Shown here: piece after piece, positions 1 through 12,193 of the stretch
Layout: the number at the start of each line of letters is the position of its first letter
Position numbering within the stretch: the first letter of the stretch is position 1
NCBI GenBank assembly: GCA_963921405.1
Contig: OY992877.1
Location: 114,999,561 to 115,063,560, forward strand
From: Cepaea hortensis
Taxonomy: Eukaryota > Mollusca > Gastropoda > Stylommatophora > Helicidae
Length of the DNA stretch: 64,000 bases
Reading direction: 5' to 3'
Translations under genes and position numbers: made by a program
The notes under the pieces: generated by a model
What the model was told of the DNA's origin: nothing
Databases searched by the model: none
The model's input: the letters and a program-made list of their open reading frames with translations, nothing else

Positions 1-189
1 AACCCTTACATAGTATACATAAAAATGGAGGCTAAATTTAATAACACATACTAGCACAAGTCTAGATATCTTTATAAAATGTGATTTGCGGGTCTACTTA
101 CGTTATAAAACGAACTTCATTAGGGCGAGAAGTACAGAACCGTAAAATATAGAGGGAAAAACAATATCAAGTAACTGGTTCTTGTATTA

Positions 190-290
190 ATACGATCTTG
201 AAATAATCTTAATTCCCCCACCCCCTGGAAACCCTAAAATTCCCCCCTGGGGGAGGGTGAAGGGAATTCCCCACCGGTCGAGAACCACTG
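190..290 (-). mobile_element. hAT-type terminal fragment (MITE-like)
   Basis: Read on the minus strand from 290, the sequence begins CAGTGGTTCTCGACCGGTGG, which resembles the CAGTGGTTCTCAACC-type terminal inverted repeat of hAT elements, followed by a C/G-rich subterminal stretch. It stops abruptly against a minisatellite. I did not find the opposite terminus or an 8-bp target duplication, so this is probably a broken nonautonomous copy. The assignment rests only on the terminal motif. Confidence 0.45.
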
Positions 291-905
291 ATATAAATGA
301 AACATGTCTGTAGATGAAATATGTTTCTATATGAAACATGTCTGTGAATGAAACATGCATGTAGATGAAACATGGCTGTAGCTGTAACATACCTGAAGAT
401 AAAACACGACTGTAGATGAAACATGTCTATTACTGAAACATGTTTTAGATGAAACATGTCTATAGATGAAACATGTCTATAGATGAAACATGTCTGTAGA
501 TTAAACATACTTGTGAAGGAAGTGTGTCTGTAGATGAAACACGAATGTCGTTGAAACACACCTATAGATGAAACATGTCTGAAAATGAAACATACCTGTA
601 GGTGAACCATGCTTCTAGACGAAACATCGTTATAGATGAAACAATACCTGTAGATGAAACATGGCTGTATATGAAACAACCCTGCAGCTGAAACTTGCCT
701 ACAGATGAAACGTGACTATAGATGAAACGTGTCTGTAGATGAAACATACCTGTAGAGGAAACATGTCTGTAGATGAAAGATCCTTATAGATGAAATATCA
801 CTGCAGATGAAAGATCCTTGTAGATGAAAGATCCTTTCAGATGAAACATGTCTTTAGATGAATCATGTCTGTAAATGAAACATGCTTGTAGATGAAACAT
901 GCCTG
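291..905. repeat. 17-bp minisatellite, about 36 units
   Basis: Degenerate tandem repeat with consensus GAAACATGTCTGTAGAT. Units vary by substitution, with few length changes. Because 17 is not a multiple of 3, all three frames cycle through the same peptide-like pattern, which creates spurious open frames on the minus strand. No gene is supported here. Confidence 0.9.
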
Positions 906-1084
906 CAGATTTTATTTCCAGGGTATTTCCTGGTACGTGCAGATTGGTCGACTTTAGAGCTCAAGTCAATTTTTTTTTAAACAGCAAACGTAAAATGAAA
1001 GAAGTAAATTGTCAACTAACGAGCTCAGTTTCATCACAGTTGTTAAACATTATATAGAAAAGAAGATATTACCGCTAGGCATCC

Positions 1085-2696
1085 AGTCATAACAAAAGAT
1101 AAAGTGTGTGTATATATGGCAAAGCTAAAACCATAACTAAACTAAATATATTTAGAGTAGGATTATGGAATGTTAGGACATTAAATGAGCTAGGAAATTT
1201 AAACAATGTTCTAAGAGAAATGGAAAACATGAAAATGAATATACTAGGCATAAGTGAGATGAGATGGAAGGGATCTGGCAAAATTATAACCAACAAATAC
1301 ACAATAATTTATTCTGGAGGGGATACACATGAAAAAGGTGTAGGAATAATATTTGATGAAAAAACAGCCAAATCTATGAATGGATACTGGTGTATTTCAG
1401 ATAGAGTTATTATGGTCAAAATCAAAGGCAAACCAATAGATATAAATATTATACAAGTATATGCATCAACAACAAGCAGTAGTGATGAAGAAATACAACA
1501 CTTTTACGATGAAATAGAAATGGCAATAGCTGAAATAGGATCACAAGAAATAAAAATAATACTGAGATATTTTAATGCAAAAGTAGGAAAGGGAAAAATA
1601 GAGGATATAGTGGGGAATTACGGTTTAGGTACAAGAAATGAACGAGGAGAGAAACTAATAGAATGGGCAAATATTAATGATATTATAATTGGAAACACAT
1701 GGTTTAAACACCATAAAAAACGACTATACCCATGGAAAAGTCCTGATATGAAAATACGCAACCAAATTGACTACATACTTATTAATAAAAGATTTAGAAA
1801 TGTATTAATTAATGTAAAGACAATGCCTGGTGCTGACGGTAATAGTGATCATGTACCACTATGTGGACAAATAAAAGTGAGATTAAAGAGACGGGAAAAA
1901 TGGTTAAGAACTTGAGACTTAATAAAGAGGTTCTGAAAGTAGATAAAGAAATTCAAGAACAATACAGAGTGACTGTGTAAAATAGGTACAATGCAATAGC
2001 TAAAATACAGAGTATAAATGATCAATGGGAAATGTTAAGGGACTCCATTCATCAAACTAGCAAAGAAATATTACCGGAGAGAAGCCAAAAAGCTCAGAAA
2101 AAATTGATGAATGAAGAAATCTTAATGATGATGGGCAAAAGGAAACAGAATGAAAATGACAAACAAGAGTATGTTAAGATAAATAAAGAAATAAGAGATA
2201 AATGTGTGAAGGCAAAAGAAAGTTGGTTAAACGAGCAATGCAAACAAATTGAATTTAATTCCATTAAAGATTTTTAAAAAAAAGTATGCACAGACAAATC
2301 AGTTATCCCACAGGAAGAAAAATAAGAATAAATACAGGGTGTTTGAAATCAAAAACAGGAAAGATATAATTGGAGGAAGGTGCTATAATGAAGAGGTGGA
2401 ATGAGTATATAAGAGAATTATATAAAAGAGAAAGGGAAGAATTAACAGAAGAAAGTAACTTAGAAGGCCCACCTATTCTAAAAGAAGAAGTCGCTAACGC
2501 TATGAAACATATGAAGAAAGGAAAAACAGCTGGGTCAGATGAAATCACAGTAGAAGAATTAGAAGTATTGGGAGAATTTGGGGTAGATATATTAACCAAA
2601 ATGCTGAATGATATTTACGATAGTGGATATTTACCAAGCGATATGCTAAAATCTGTATTTATAGCAATACCAAAGAGATCAGGAGCAATTGGATGT
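1085..2696 (+). pseudogene. LINE family A, copy 1: endonuclease and start of RT
   Basis: The 269-residue frame at 1106-1915 is an APE-type endonuclease of a non-LTR retrotransposon. Motifs in order are WNVRTL, LGISEMRW, GVGIIF, QIDYIL and SDHVPL. The usual GDFNAKVG motif reads RYFNAKVG, so a catalytic aspartate is lost. A stop follows at 1915. The linker (2032-2277) and the N-terminal RT region (2370-2696, motifs KGKTAGSDEIT and SVFIAIPKRSGA) lie in other frames, separated by stops and a frameshift. RT is cut off at 2696 by an insertion and resumes at 6186. The C-terminal half is at 7461-7657 and 8255-9106. RTE/CR1-like affinity is inferred from motif style and the absence of RNase H. Confidence 0.85.
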
Positions 2697-2817
2697 CGCT
2701 TGTCGTCTCTGGTGGGGGGGGGGGGGACAGTAGAATCAACAAGCACACTTCAACTTCCCTTTTTCCAATGTTGGGTCTATTGCCAGACCTTTGTCTACAC
2801 ACCCCGTTCCGGCCTTC

Positions 2818-2819
<2 letters not shown>

Positions 2820-2899
<80 letters not shown>
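2820..2899. repeat. (CT)n microsatellite
   Basis: About 40 uninterrupted CT dinucleotides, with a G run about 100 bp upstream. Open frames across it encode only Ser-Leu or Arg-Glu repeats. Confidence 0.97.
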
Positions 2900-2901
<2 letters not shown>

Positions 2902-3346
2902 TATCGCAATGCCATACCCCTCTTCACTTTCCTTCAGAACATACCCAAACAACACTGTCCTCCAATAAATACTAACATTATTTATTGAATAAAAAGTGTC
3001 ATGGGTGTGTATAGAGTGTATGCAAAGACGTTGTTGGTGTGTTCTATCGTGTAGGTGAGATAAGAGTGACACTCTAAGATCTAAATCACATGTATCATCA
3101 CGCAACGGCATATATTGTCACCACAGCACAGAATTGGATTAAGCTCACCCAGGGTAGTGTCTCTCTGAATGATGTTGGTGAATTCACAATATCCTTGACA
3201 ACGTTAGAATGAAACAGTTTGTTCACCACTGCGTGTTTTTTATATGTAACTAGCTGACCCGGCCCGGCTTCGCCCAGTCCCTGGTGGGGAGCATCTCATT
3301 TAATTCATATAAGTAGTCATATAAGTTCTCGTTCCCGTTACCGACT

Positions 3347-3494
3347 ATCTGTCTGTCTGTCTGTCTGTCTGTCTGTGTCTGTCTGTTTGTCTATCTATCT
3401 ATCTCTGTCTGTCTGTCTGTCTGTCTGTCTAATAGACCCATCCCTCTGTCTCTCCCTCCGTCTATCCCTCCCTCCCTTCCTCCCTGTCTGTTTG

Positions 3495-3538
<44 letters not shown>

Positions 3539-3543
3539 CCTAT

Positions 3544-3617
<74 letters not shown>

Positions 3618-3643
3618 GTCTGTCTGTCTGTCTGTCTGTCTGC
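3347..3643. repeat. (GTCT)n and (ATCT)n tetranucleotide arrays
   Basis: GTCT repeats (3347-3430), a short C/T-rich interval, a long ATCT array (3496-3618) and GTCT again (3616-3643). They sit between two copies of the terminal module of the surrounding repeat family, so they belong to that element. Confidence 0.95.
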
Positions 3644-3654
3644 CTGACCCGGCC

Positions 3655-4062
3655 CGGGTTCGCCCAGTCCCTGGTGTGGAGCATCTCATTTAATTCTGAG
3701 TAGGTAAGAATCCGCTCTGCCTTCAAAATGTTGACGTGAAGATTTTCTTCCTGCAGCTGCTTCTGTATTTGTTGAACAGTAAGCTCCATTTTTAGCCGCT
3801 TGACCACCCATCTGACTGTGTTTGAATCAGTGTTTCTGATTCTGGTGTCTTGGTCCTCCTTCCTCTCACAAGTTTTTGTGTTCGTCTGTGGGTAGTCGTC
3901 GCTCTTCTTATTGGTAGTTTCATTGACTGGAGGTTCAGATACTTTATTACAGCTTGCATGCAGACTCTCCAAAGGCAGGTTCGTCTTCTTGATAGTCTGG
4001 TCGGTTTTCTCACTATGCATCTTGGAAGCTGCTTGTTTCTTTGTGCTATTACGACGTGCCAT
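3655..4062 (-). CDS. Lysine-rich hypothetical ORF inside the CTAGCTGACC repeat
   Basis: An open frame begins with MARRNSTKKQ at 4062. It is rich in Lys, Thr and Gln and has a coiled-coil-like stretch (VKRLKMELTVQQIQKQLQ). It ends by running into the repeat's terminal module and the tetranucleotide array (annotated stop near 3604). The LTVQQIQ segment is faintly reminiscent of retrotransposon gag/PRE_C2HC proteins, but I cannot assign it. The second copy of the family lacks an equivalent ORF, so this may be unrelated filler or a decayed TE protein. Low confidence that it is ever translated. Confidence 0.25.
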
Positions 4063-4642
4063 TTTCCCCCCGTATCAGGCTGCTTGAAATGTGTAAGGCG
4101 TCTTGGCTTGATAGCGCTGAGAAGTGCTGTCAAGCGAATCGTGTCGATATGATGGCGGAAAACACTAAAGATGCGATGATATTGTTCAACATCTTTTAGA
4201 TAACTTCTTAAGTATAGAAAGATGAGTTACAATGTTATGCATTATGCATTATTTTTATGTAAACTTTGAAAATGCCTTAAAGATTGTATCATTATTTATT
4301 ATAACTCATATGCCGATAAATAACTATAGACAAAGAGTTTATAAATCTTTGAAAACGATACAACAATATGACTATAAGTTATACAACAATGTTATTAAAA
4401 GTTATGCCCCTTGAAATAACTTTTTCTAGAGTTAAGTCCCTTCGCTATATATAAATTTTAATGAAAAATGAAAAATGAAATAATACTGAGTAAGCAGGCG
4501 ATTTCACACTAACGAAATATCACAGTTGGCAGCTCTGGAATGAAAGGAAGACGTGTAGAAAATTTCATCTCAATCGGATGGGCCGTTAGCGAAAAAATAA
4601 AGGACATACATATTTACATACACTTTGTTTTATATATATAGA

Positions 4643-6185
4643 TGTCTTTCCGGTTGAAATATCCAATATTATTTTTTTTTTTTGATTTTGTTTTTTAGAT
4701 CCAGGGAATGTTTACACATCCGATATAGTTAACGGCTTATTGTCTATGGATGTAGGACTAAAAAAAAAAAAAAAAAAAAAAACACCGTCTATATAATATC
4801 ACGGATTCAATGTTCATCTTATTCGTTACTGTTCTGTTTATCCAATAATAATTTCTGGCCTTACAGCCTCTTCATTTAAAAGATAGTTCATGTGAACAAT
4901 ATTGAGCTTCCGATCTATGTTTAGTTGCACTTTATTCTGCTGTAAGTCTCTTAGCCAGACTGCCTTATAGGTATCCGTTAATGCTAGAACTTGCTGACCT
5001 GTATGTATGATATCAGACTTCAATCTGGCCGATATTTATCACGGCACCAGACTAGGGTCCATTCTTTCTTTTCAGGAGTGTTGTTATTGCTTTATTCCTT
5101 GGAACCTGTCGGAAAGACAATATCAGGTGCTATCAACCTAACTCAAACTCATTAGAGGTGAGCGTAGGCTTATGGCCGTTATCAGTTATTAACTTCTATA
5201 TATTCAGAGAAATGACCTCTGACATAAGACATAGGAGTTATACACATAACTTAAGACTAGGTAAAAGAAGGAAATGTCATAGGAAAGCTCAGAAAACCCA
5301 GTAACCGTCTATACTAGAATCTCCTCTCATAAACCTATCCTTATATTATCATAGTACTTATTCTATCGAGTGCACTGATACTTTACTCAATCCACTACGT
5401 TACTTCTTAGCTAAATGCGGCTGACACTCTATATTACGGTCACACACTCAAATATACTAAGCTCGAGTTCTACTCTACACCACAACTACCTTATAACTAT
5501 CCTCGGCTGAATCGGGAATACTATTGCACATCAATACAAATGCTCGTCGGTTTCATCCAACTTGAAACACTGTACATCCCTTTCCATAATAGCTCAAGAA
5601 TAAATCCCTACTTTCTCTCGTGGAAGACTTGTAGCACACTAAATTAATTATAATATCCAGACTATTTATACTCTGGATCTGTACGACTATACTGGCCTAT
5701 TCCACCAATTTTCCCCCTGTCATCTGTCCTGTCTTTTTATTTTTCTTCAACAACAACCGAAATTCTCCTTTGATAAACGGTCATTTCGGGACATCAATGA
5801 TTATCCACTCGTTTCTTCGGACCACGGATATTCGTTTCTGTTACTTCAAAAGACATCTGATAGTTTTTATCGTAACTACGTTTTCGTTGTTCAAAGGGTT
5901 GTTAAACGGCGTGATCGTGACTCTCGGTTTCCCATTTCAAAGATTTGTGAAATTGTTTTATCGTGATTCCCTCTCCGGTGTTCAAAGGGTTTAAGATCGT
6001 CGTTCTCCGTCGAAACAAGCGGTATTTGTTTAGATCTTGGAGTCGATAACCTGTACTATCCTCAGTACCGAAGCTATCACTTGTTGTCCTGATCTAAAGG
6101 TCAATAGCTTTCCATTCTCGTGTAATATAAGCAATTTTATGTTTTGATATATCATGGGATCGTTAACCTGTCAGTATTCTGTGAC
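4643..6185. other. Unassigned AT-rich sequence with possible copia scrap
   Basis: Contains a 23-bp A run near 4760 and AT-rich sequence without strong coding signal. Short open frames at 5770-5994 and 6144-6380 show no recognisable motifs, except that the latter overlaps resumed LINE A sequence from 6186. Nothing else is identifiable. Confidence 0.5.
4838..5023 (-). pseudogene. Possible Ty1/copia RNase H fragment
   Basis: A short minus-strand frame contains LALTDTYKAVWLRDLQQNK. It resembles the conserved ALT-x-T-x-KEAVWLR segment in the RNase H domain of Ty1/copia polyproteins. The rest of RNase H, the integrase and the LTRs were not found around it. This is a fragment-level guess based on one motif. 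Confidence 0.35.
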
Positions 6186-6194
6186 ATTGGATGT

Positions 6195-6371
6195 GAAGAT
6201 TTTCGTACAATTAACCTCATAAACCATGTCACTAAGCTTCTACTCAGAATTATAATGAGAAGAACAAGAAAGAAAAAAAAATGGAAATTAGTGAAATTAT
6301 GGTTTTATGGAAGGAAAATATATATATTACGAACACTAATAGAAAGGTCAATAGAGAAACAGAGAGACATA
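6195..6371 (+). pseudogene. LINE A copy 1: RT fragment
   Basis: Continues the RT interrupted at 2696. FRTINLINHVTKLLLRIIM aligns with the HRRISIMRHITKILRIIM block of copy 2, and LRTLIERSIEKQRDI aligns with LRTVIERSIEV. Part of the intervening EEQCGFVEG block is altered or lost. The fragment ends at a TA dinucleotide where another insertion begins; RT resumes at 7461 with CFIDYTK. Confidence 0.75.
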
Positions 6372-7460
6372 AGAGAGTAGTAAGGGGGGAGGTAATGACT
6401 TCGCATTTTAGGACTTTAGTCCTTCGTAAATCCTTCTATACGGGGTTATCCGGCCATCTTGGTTCGTCATATTTTACGACCTCATTTTCAAGGGATGCAA
6501 CCCATGAACAAATAATCGAACGTATTTTTGCACTGTTACTTCCCTTTTTGTGTGATAAATTTTATATGTGTAAAAATTTTATACTTGCTGGTATTACTGA
6601 TTGTAGCGAGGCAGGTCTTAAAAAACTATCATCATACTAGTGATGCTGTTAAGGTACAGTGCTCTTCCTCCTCGGTTTTCTCGTCTTCTTCCTTTATCTG
6701 TATTTGACATAACAACTATCATAATTCCATTGGTGCTGTGTAAGGGATAAGGTTACAGTGCAATTCCTCGAGGTGGTATAGGGGGGGGGGCGGCGAGCGT
6801 GGGTGTGGGAGCTCAGGGGTGGAGCGTGGGGTGACGGTGTGTGGGGTAGGGCTAGGTGGTTCGAACCATCGAGCTGCGGCGGGTGTCATATGAAAACCTT
6901 AATAAGTAAGAATGTATATATGGCCGGTATATGATCTGTAGAGGGTCGTAGTAGTGTAAACACTATCATCATACGGCTTCAAGTGAAAACCTTAAAAAGT
7001 AAAAATGGCAGATATTATTGATTTTAGTGGGTATATCTTAGTGAAACTCGATTGTAAGGGGTGGGTAGCGGCTATTAGTGATATGTAGAGGGTCACAGTG
7101 GCTTATTCACTATCATCATACAGGTTACAAATGAAAAACTTAAAAAGTAAAGATGACCGATATTAATGATTTTAGCGGGTATAGCTGAGTGAAATTCGTT
7201 GGTAAGGGGTTGGTAGAGGCTATTAGAGATCTGTAGAGGGTCGTAGTGACCTATACACTATCATCACACAGGTTACAGATGAAAACTTTAAAAAGTAAAA
7301 ACGGCCGATATTATTGATTTTAGTGGATATATCTTAGTGAAACTCGATTGTAAGGGGTGGGTAGTGGCTATTAGTGGTCCGTAGCGTATTATAGTGGTGT
7401 AAACACTATCATCATACAGGTTACAAATGAAAACCTTAAAAAGTAAAAATGGCCGATATT
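6372..7460. mobile_element. 1.09-kb insertion with 148-bp tandem repeats, TA-flanked
   Basis: The insert separates RDI from CFIDYTK in the RT of LINE A. A TA dinucleotide sits at each edge (6370-6371 and 7461-7462); with one TA removed, the RT frame reads through. The first 500 bp have no recognised content apart from a G run and GC-rich tract near 6780-6880. The last 580 bp are about four tandem copies of a 148-bp unit. The ends do not form a visible inverted repeat. A nonautonomous TA-targeting element is one reading; class unknown. Confidence 0.6.
6880..7460. repeat. 148-bp tandem repeat, about 4 units
   Basis: The motif ACTATCATCATAC recurs at 6962, 7109, 7257 and 7405, each followed by GAAAACCTTAAAAAGTAAAAA-like sequence and a GATATT block. 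Units differ by substitutions. The array ends exactly at the insertion boundary. Confidence 0.9.
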
Positions 7461-7657
7461 TATGCTTCATAGATTATACTAAGACATTTGATAAGTAAAA
7501 CATGATGAGCTGATTAAAATGTTGGAAGATATCAATATTGATGGGAAAGATTTAAGAATAATAAAGAATATATACTGAAACCAAGTAGCAGCAATTAAAA
7601 TGGGAAATAAAGAGGGTAGTTACGAACAGATAAAGCTAGGAGTACGACAGGGATGTG
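7461..7657 (+). pseudogene. LINE A copy 1: RT catalytic region, first half
   Basis: Encodes CFIDYTKTFDK (RT motif A, catalytic Asp present), then after a one-base frameshift LIKMLEDINIDGKDLRIIKNIY, a stop, and QVAAIKMGN with GVRQGCV at the end (motif B region). It is interrupted at 7658 by a solo LTR, and the next codons continue at 8260 as SPNLFYLYSE. Confidence 0.85.
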
Positions 7658-8254
7658 TGTCAACGTCTAGAGGTATTAGAAGGGAAAAGGGTTCAAGACA
7701 GGTAGATTGTACGAGCATAGATGAGACATAAACACATGAGTTAATGAGATCTTATTTATTACTCAATGATATAATCATACATAATGTCTCACCTATCATT
7801 ACAACGTTCGTTCTCGCACTAAGTAATAATGTAGCAATACAATACGTTACGATACAAGCCACTACGCTCTCGTATCACAGCCACACACACAAGCACAAAT
7901 CAAACGGCTCAGCTATTCAATGACCCTGAAGTCCTAGGTATAGTCTATCCTGTCACACTCTCAGTCATGCATCCTCTCTCCGTCGTGTCCAAAGCCCGTC
8001 TGTCTTCTCCTCGACTGTCCGGTGGTCACGAGGTCTTTGCCCCTCGTGCAGCCCGTGGGAAGTCATATGTCTCGCATACGCCTGGTTGAGGCTAGGCGTA
8101 TTGCGTACTTCTGTTCAGGGTATCCCTGCCCTTCACGGGTACAGTCCTGTCTTTCCTGTCTTCTTCATCTAGACTGTTCTCCTTTCCCCGTACTCACCCC
8201 ATGTCCCTATCTCTAACATCTGTCATCTTCTCTGTCCCCTACAGGACCTTGACA
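7658..8254. mobile_element. Solo LTR, 597 bp, with ATGTG target duplication
   Basis: The segment begins TGTCAACGTC and ends GACCTTGACA, giving inverted termini TGTCAA/TTGACA with the canonical TG...CA of LTRs. The 5-bp sequence ATGTG lies immediately on both sides (7653-7657 and 8255-8259). Removing the segment with one ATGTG leaves the LINE RT motif GVRQGC-V-L-SPNLF in frame, which fixes the boundaries. No internal retroelement coding sequence is present, so this is what recombination between two LTRs leaves. Ty3/gypsy or BEL type is possible (5-bp duplication); orientation is unknown. Confidence 0.85.
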
Positions 8255-9103
8255 ATGTGTCTTGTCACCCAATCTCTTCTACCTATATAGCGAAGTAATA
8301 ATGAGAGAGATCAAAGAGAAGCCAGGAATACTAATCGGAGGATATAATATAAACAATATACGCTATGCAGATGACACAGTTTTGGTGGCTTATAATGCAA
8401 CAGACCTACAACAATTATTGGACATTGTAGTATCAGAGAGTGCACAGAAAGGCCTCTCCTTGAATATCAAGAAAACAGTAATAATGGTGATATCAAAGAA
8501 AATGGGGACACCAAAATGTGACATAGAAATAGAAGGGTAAATTCTCAACCAAGTGGATAATTTTAAATACCTAGGGGCACTTATAACATCAGATGGAAGA
8601 TGTACAACAGAGATTAAGAGCAGAATAGGGCAGGCAAAAGCCGCATTTCAGAAAATGAAGAGTATCTTATGCAATAAGTCGCTATCAATAAACTCACAGC
8701 TCACAGTGTCGCGCCACGCACTCACTCAGTAGCAGGGCGACGGAACCATCAAGCCTCCTTAGTCGCCTCTTACGACATGCGTGGTAGGTTACAGTGTTGC
8801 TATTATTTTCTTCCCTTATGGGCCCCGAGAGAAGCTATATAGAACACTATATACAACAATAAGAAGGAGACAAACAGCTTTCTTTGGCCATGTGATGAGA
8901 AGAGAGGCATTGGAGAACATCGTGACAACTGGAAAGATAGAGGGGAAGAGAGGCAGAGGCAGACCAAGAGAAATGATGCTTGTCGGATTGAGACGGTGGC
9001 ATGGAGGAATATCATCAGCAGAGTTGATCCAGAACACCAAAGACCGAGATCTGTGGAGAGCCATGAACGCCTACGCCAGAAGGCACGGCACTTGATGATG
9101 ATG

Positions 9104-9106
<3 letters not shown>
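8255..9106 (+). pseudogene. LINE A copy 1: RT YADD region, thumb and C-terminus
   Basis: The frame at 8262-8540 contains SPNLFYLYSE and IRYADDTVLVAY, so the YADD catalytic pair (motif C) is intact, followed by KKTVIMV. After a stop come YLGALITSDGRC and KAAFQKMKSIL. The next part (about 8697-8815) is replaced by a GC-richer stretch unlike other copies. The C-terminus resumes as TIRRRQTAFFGHVMRRE...GKRGRGRPRE...WRAMNAYARRHGT and stop. The family's ATGATGATGG tail then passes straight into a (TA)n tract. Confidence 0.85.

Positions 9107-9184
<78 letters not shown>
9107..9184. repeat. (AT)n microsatellite at LINE A 3' end
   Basis: About 39 AT units directly after the LINE A terminal ATGATGATGG. 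LINE F starts at its other edge. Confidence 0.97.
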
Positions 9185-9187
<3 letters not shown>

Positions 9188-9890
9188 GAAATCACCATCA
9201 GGATTGGCAAGGCAGCAACAACAATGAACATGTTAGCAAAAAGAGTATGGGAGAACAGGAAGCTTACTGCCAAAACAAAAGTCCTCGTCTACCAAGCCTG
9301 TGTCCTTAGTACTCTTCTTTATGGCAGTGAAACCTGGACAACTTACTCACGCCAAGAGAAACGTTTAAACAGCTTTCATATGCGGTGTCTGCGAAGAATA
9401 CTTGGTATTAAGTGGCAAGACAAAATCACAAATACTGAAGTATTGGAAAGATCAGGTTGTGTGACGGTGTATTCCATGCTCAGTCTTCGTAGACTTAGAT
9501 GGATAGGACACGTTAGGAGGATGGATGATGGTAGAATACCAAAGGACATCTTTTTTGGTGAATTACAAACGGGTAGGAGATCTCAGGGTCGGCCTCTACT
9601 ACGATACAAAGATGTGTGTAAGCGGGACATGATTGATACAGGCATTGATAATGCACATTGGGAGCACGTCGCCGCTGAACGTGTTGCATGGAGGGCAACT
9701 ATCAGAAACGGAATAAAGACAAAGGAGAAAATGATTGCAGATAAAGCACACACAGAGCGTGAGAGACGTAAGATGGTGCAAAATGGTGGAAGTGACCATG
9801 TTTTCACATGCACCTACTGTGGGTAAACATTTGCAGCAAGAATTGGCCTTACCAGCCACACTCGCCACCGCCATGGATCGTAGTTATTAA
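9185..9890 (+). pseudogene. LINE F: RT C-terminus with C2H2 zinc finger
   Basis: The reading frame runs from the microsatellite to 9826. It contains the post-RT region ACVLSTLLYGSETW, MRCLRRILGIKWQDKITN, RRLRWIGHVRRMDDGRIPKD and GRRSQGRPLLRYKDVCKRD, a C-terminal signature common to a widespread invertebrate/fish LINE group. The last domain is a C2H2 zinc finger, CTYCG-x-TFAARIGLTSHTRHRH, but the residue after CG is a stop codon (TAA, 9824-9826), so the finger is cut in half. The copy is 5'-truncated. A short 3' UTR leads into another (TA)n tract. Exact clade not determined. Confidence 0.85.
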
Positions 9891-9946
9891 GCCTTTTCGA
9901 AGCGCAATGTACCAAACTATTGTCTGTCAAGACGGAAAGGTGCCAA

Positions 9947-11822
<1,876 letters not shown>

Positions 11823-12193
11823 TCTACAGGGTATGGACTGCGCCTGGCCCTGCAGCCAGCAGGGTTAGGATCGGATAGTCTCTCCCAGGAGGGCTGAAAA
11901 TTAGTAGCCTGCCGATGACCCCCAGACTACACAAGTCAACTCCACCTCCACGCGGTGTAGATTGGGAAAACATGTCTGTGAGTCATGGGCTAACGGGGCT
12001 ATGGCTTGCCATAGGGGATTGACTCCCTGTGGTCATATTTTTGTCCTAAAGCTGTGAATGGCCTAGCAAGCCGGCAAGGGATCTTCATACTGCTCGTAGA
12101 AAAACGAAGTATAAACGGACTGCCCCAAATGGATTTAGACCCGGCAATGTTAGTGGAGCACGAGTTAGATCAGCGATTCAAAAAATAGGCACA
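11823..12193 (+). mobile_element. LINE B 5' UTR
   Basis: The stretch beginning TATGGACTGCGCCTGG and ending near the TTCATACTGCTCGTAGAAAA block matches 38358-38645 over its whole length with scattered differences. In this copy it leads directly into the endonuclease ORF of LINE B, so it is that element's 5' untranslated region. The second copy is only this region, without the ORF. Confidence 0.75.

Larger units (their letters stand above)
3250..4642 (+). repeat. CTAGCTGACC interspersed repeat family, copy 1
   Basis: The unit starts CTAGCTGACCCGGCCCGG and ends in a TATATATAGA tail preceded by TTTCATCTCAATCGGATGG. It matches a second, inverted copy at 31533-32642 over both ends. For example, 4200-4620 aligns with the reverse complement of 31546-31975 at high identity by eye. 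The first 60-90 bp module recurs at 3641-3700 after long GTCT/ATCT tetranucleotide tracts, so the terminal module is iterated. The class is not established. The combination of TA-rich ends and tetranucleotide arrays recalls Helitron-like or microsatellite-initiating elements, but no transposase was recognised. Confidence 0.75.
2697..6185. mobile_element. 3.5-kb composite insertion in LINE A, flanked by ATTGGATGT
   Basis: The host LINE reads through GAIGC at 2696 and resumes with GCEDFRTI at 6186. The two edges share the 9-bp direct repeat ATTGGATGT (2688-2696 and 6186-6194), as expected for a target-site duplication. The insert holds a (G)n run, a (CT)n tract, a copy of the CTAGCTGACC repeat family (3250-4642) and a possible copia fragment. 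The insert ends do not form an obvious inverted repeat, so the class of the original element is unknown. It may also be several successive insertions. Confidence 0.6.

Noticed and set aside
209..747. Minus-strand ORFs in the first kilobase
   Set aside because: They are translations of the 17-bp minisatellite.
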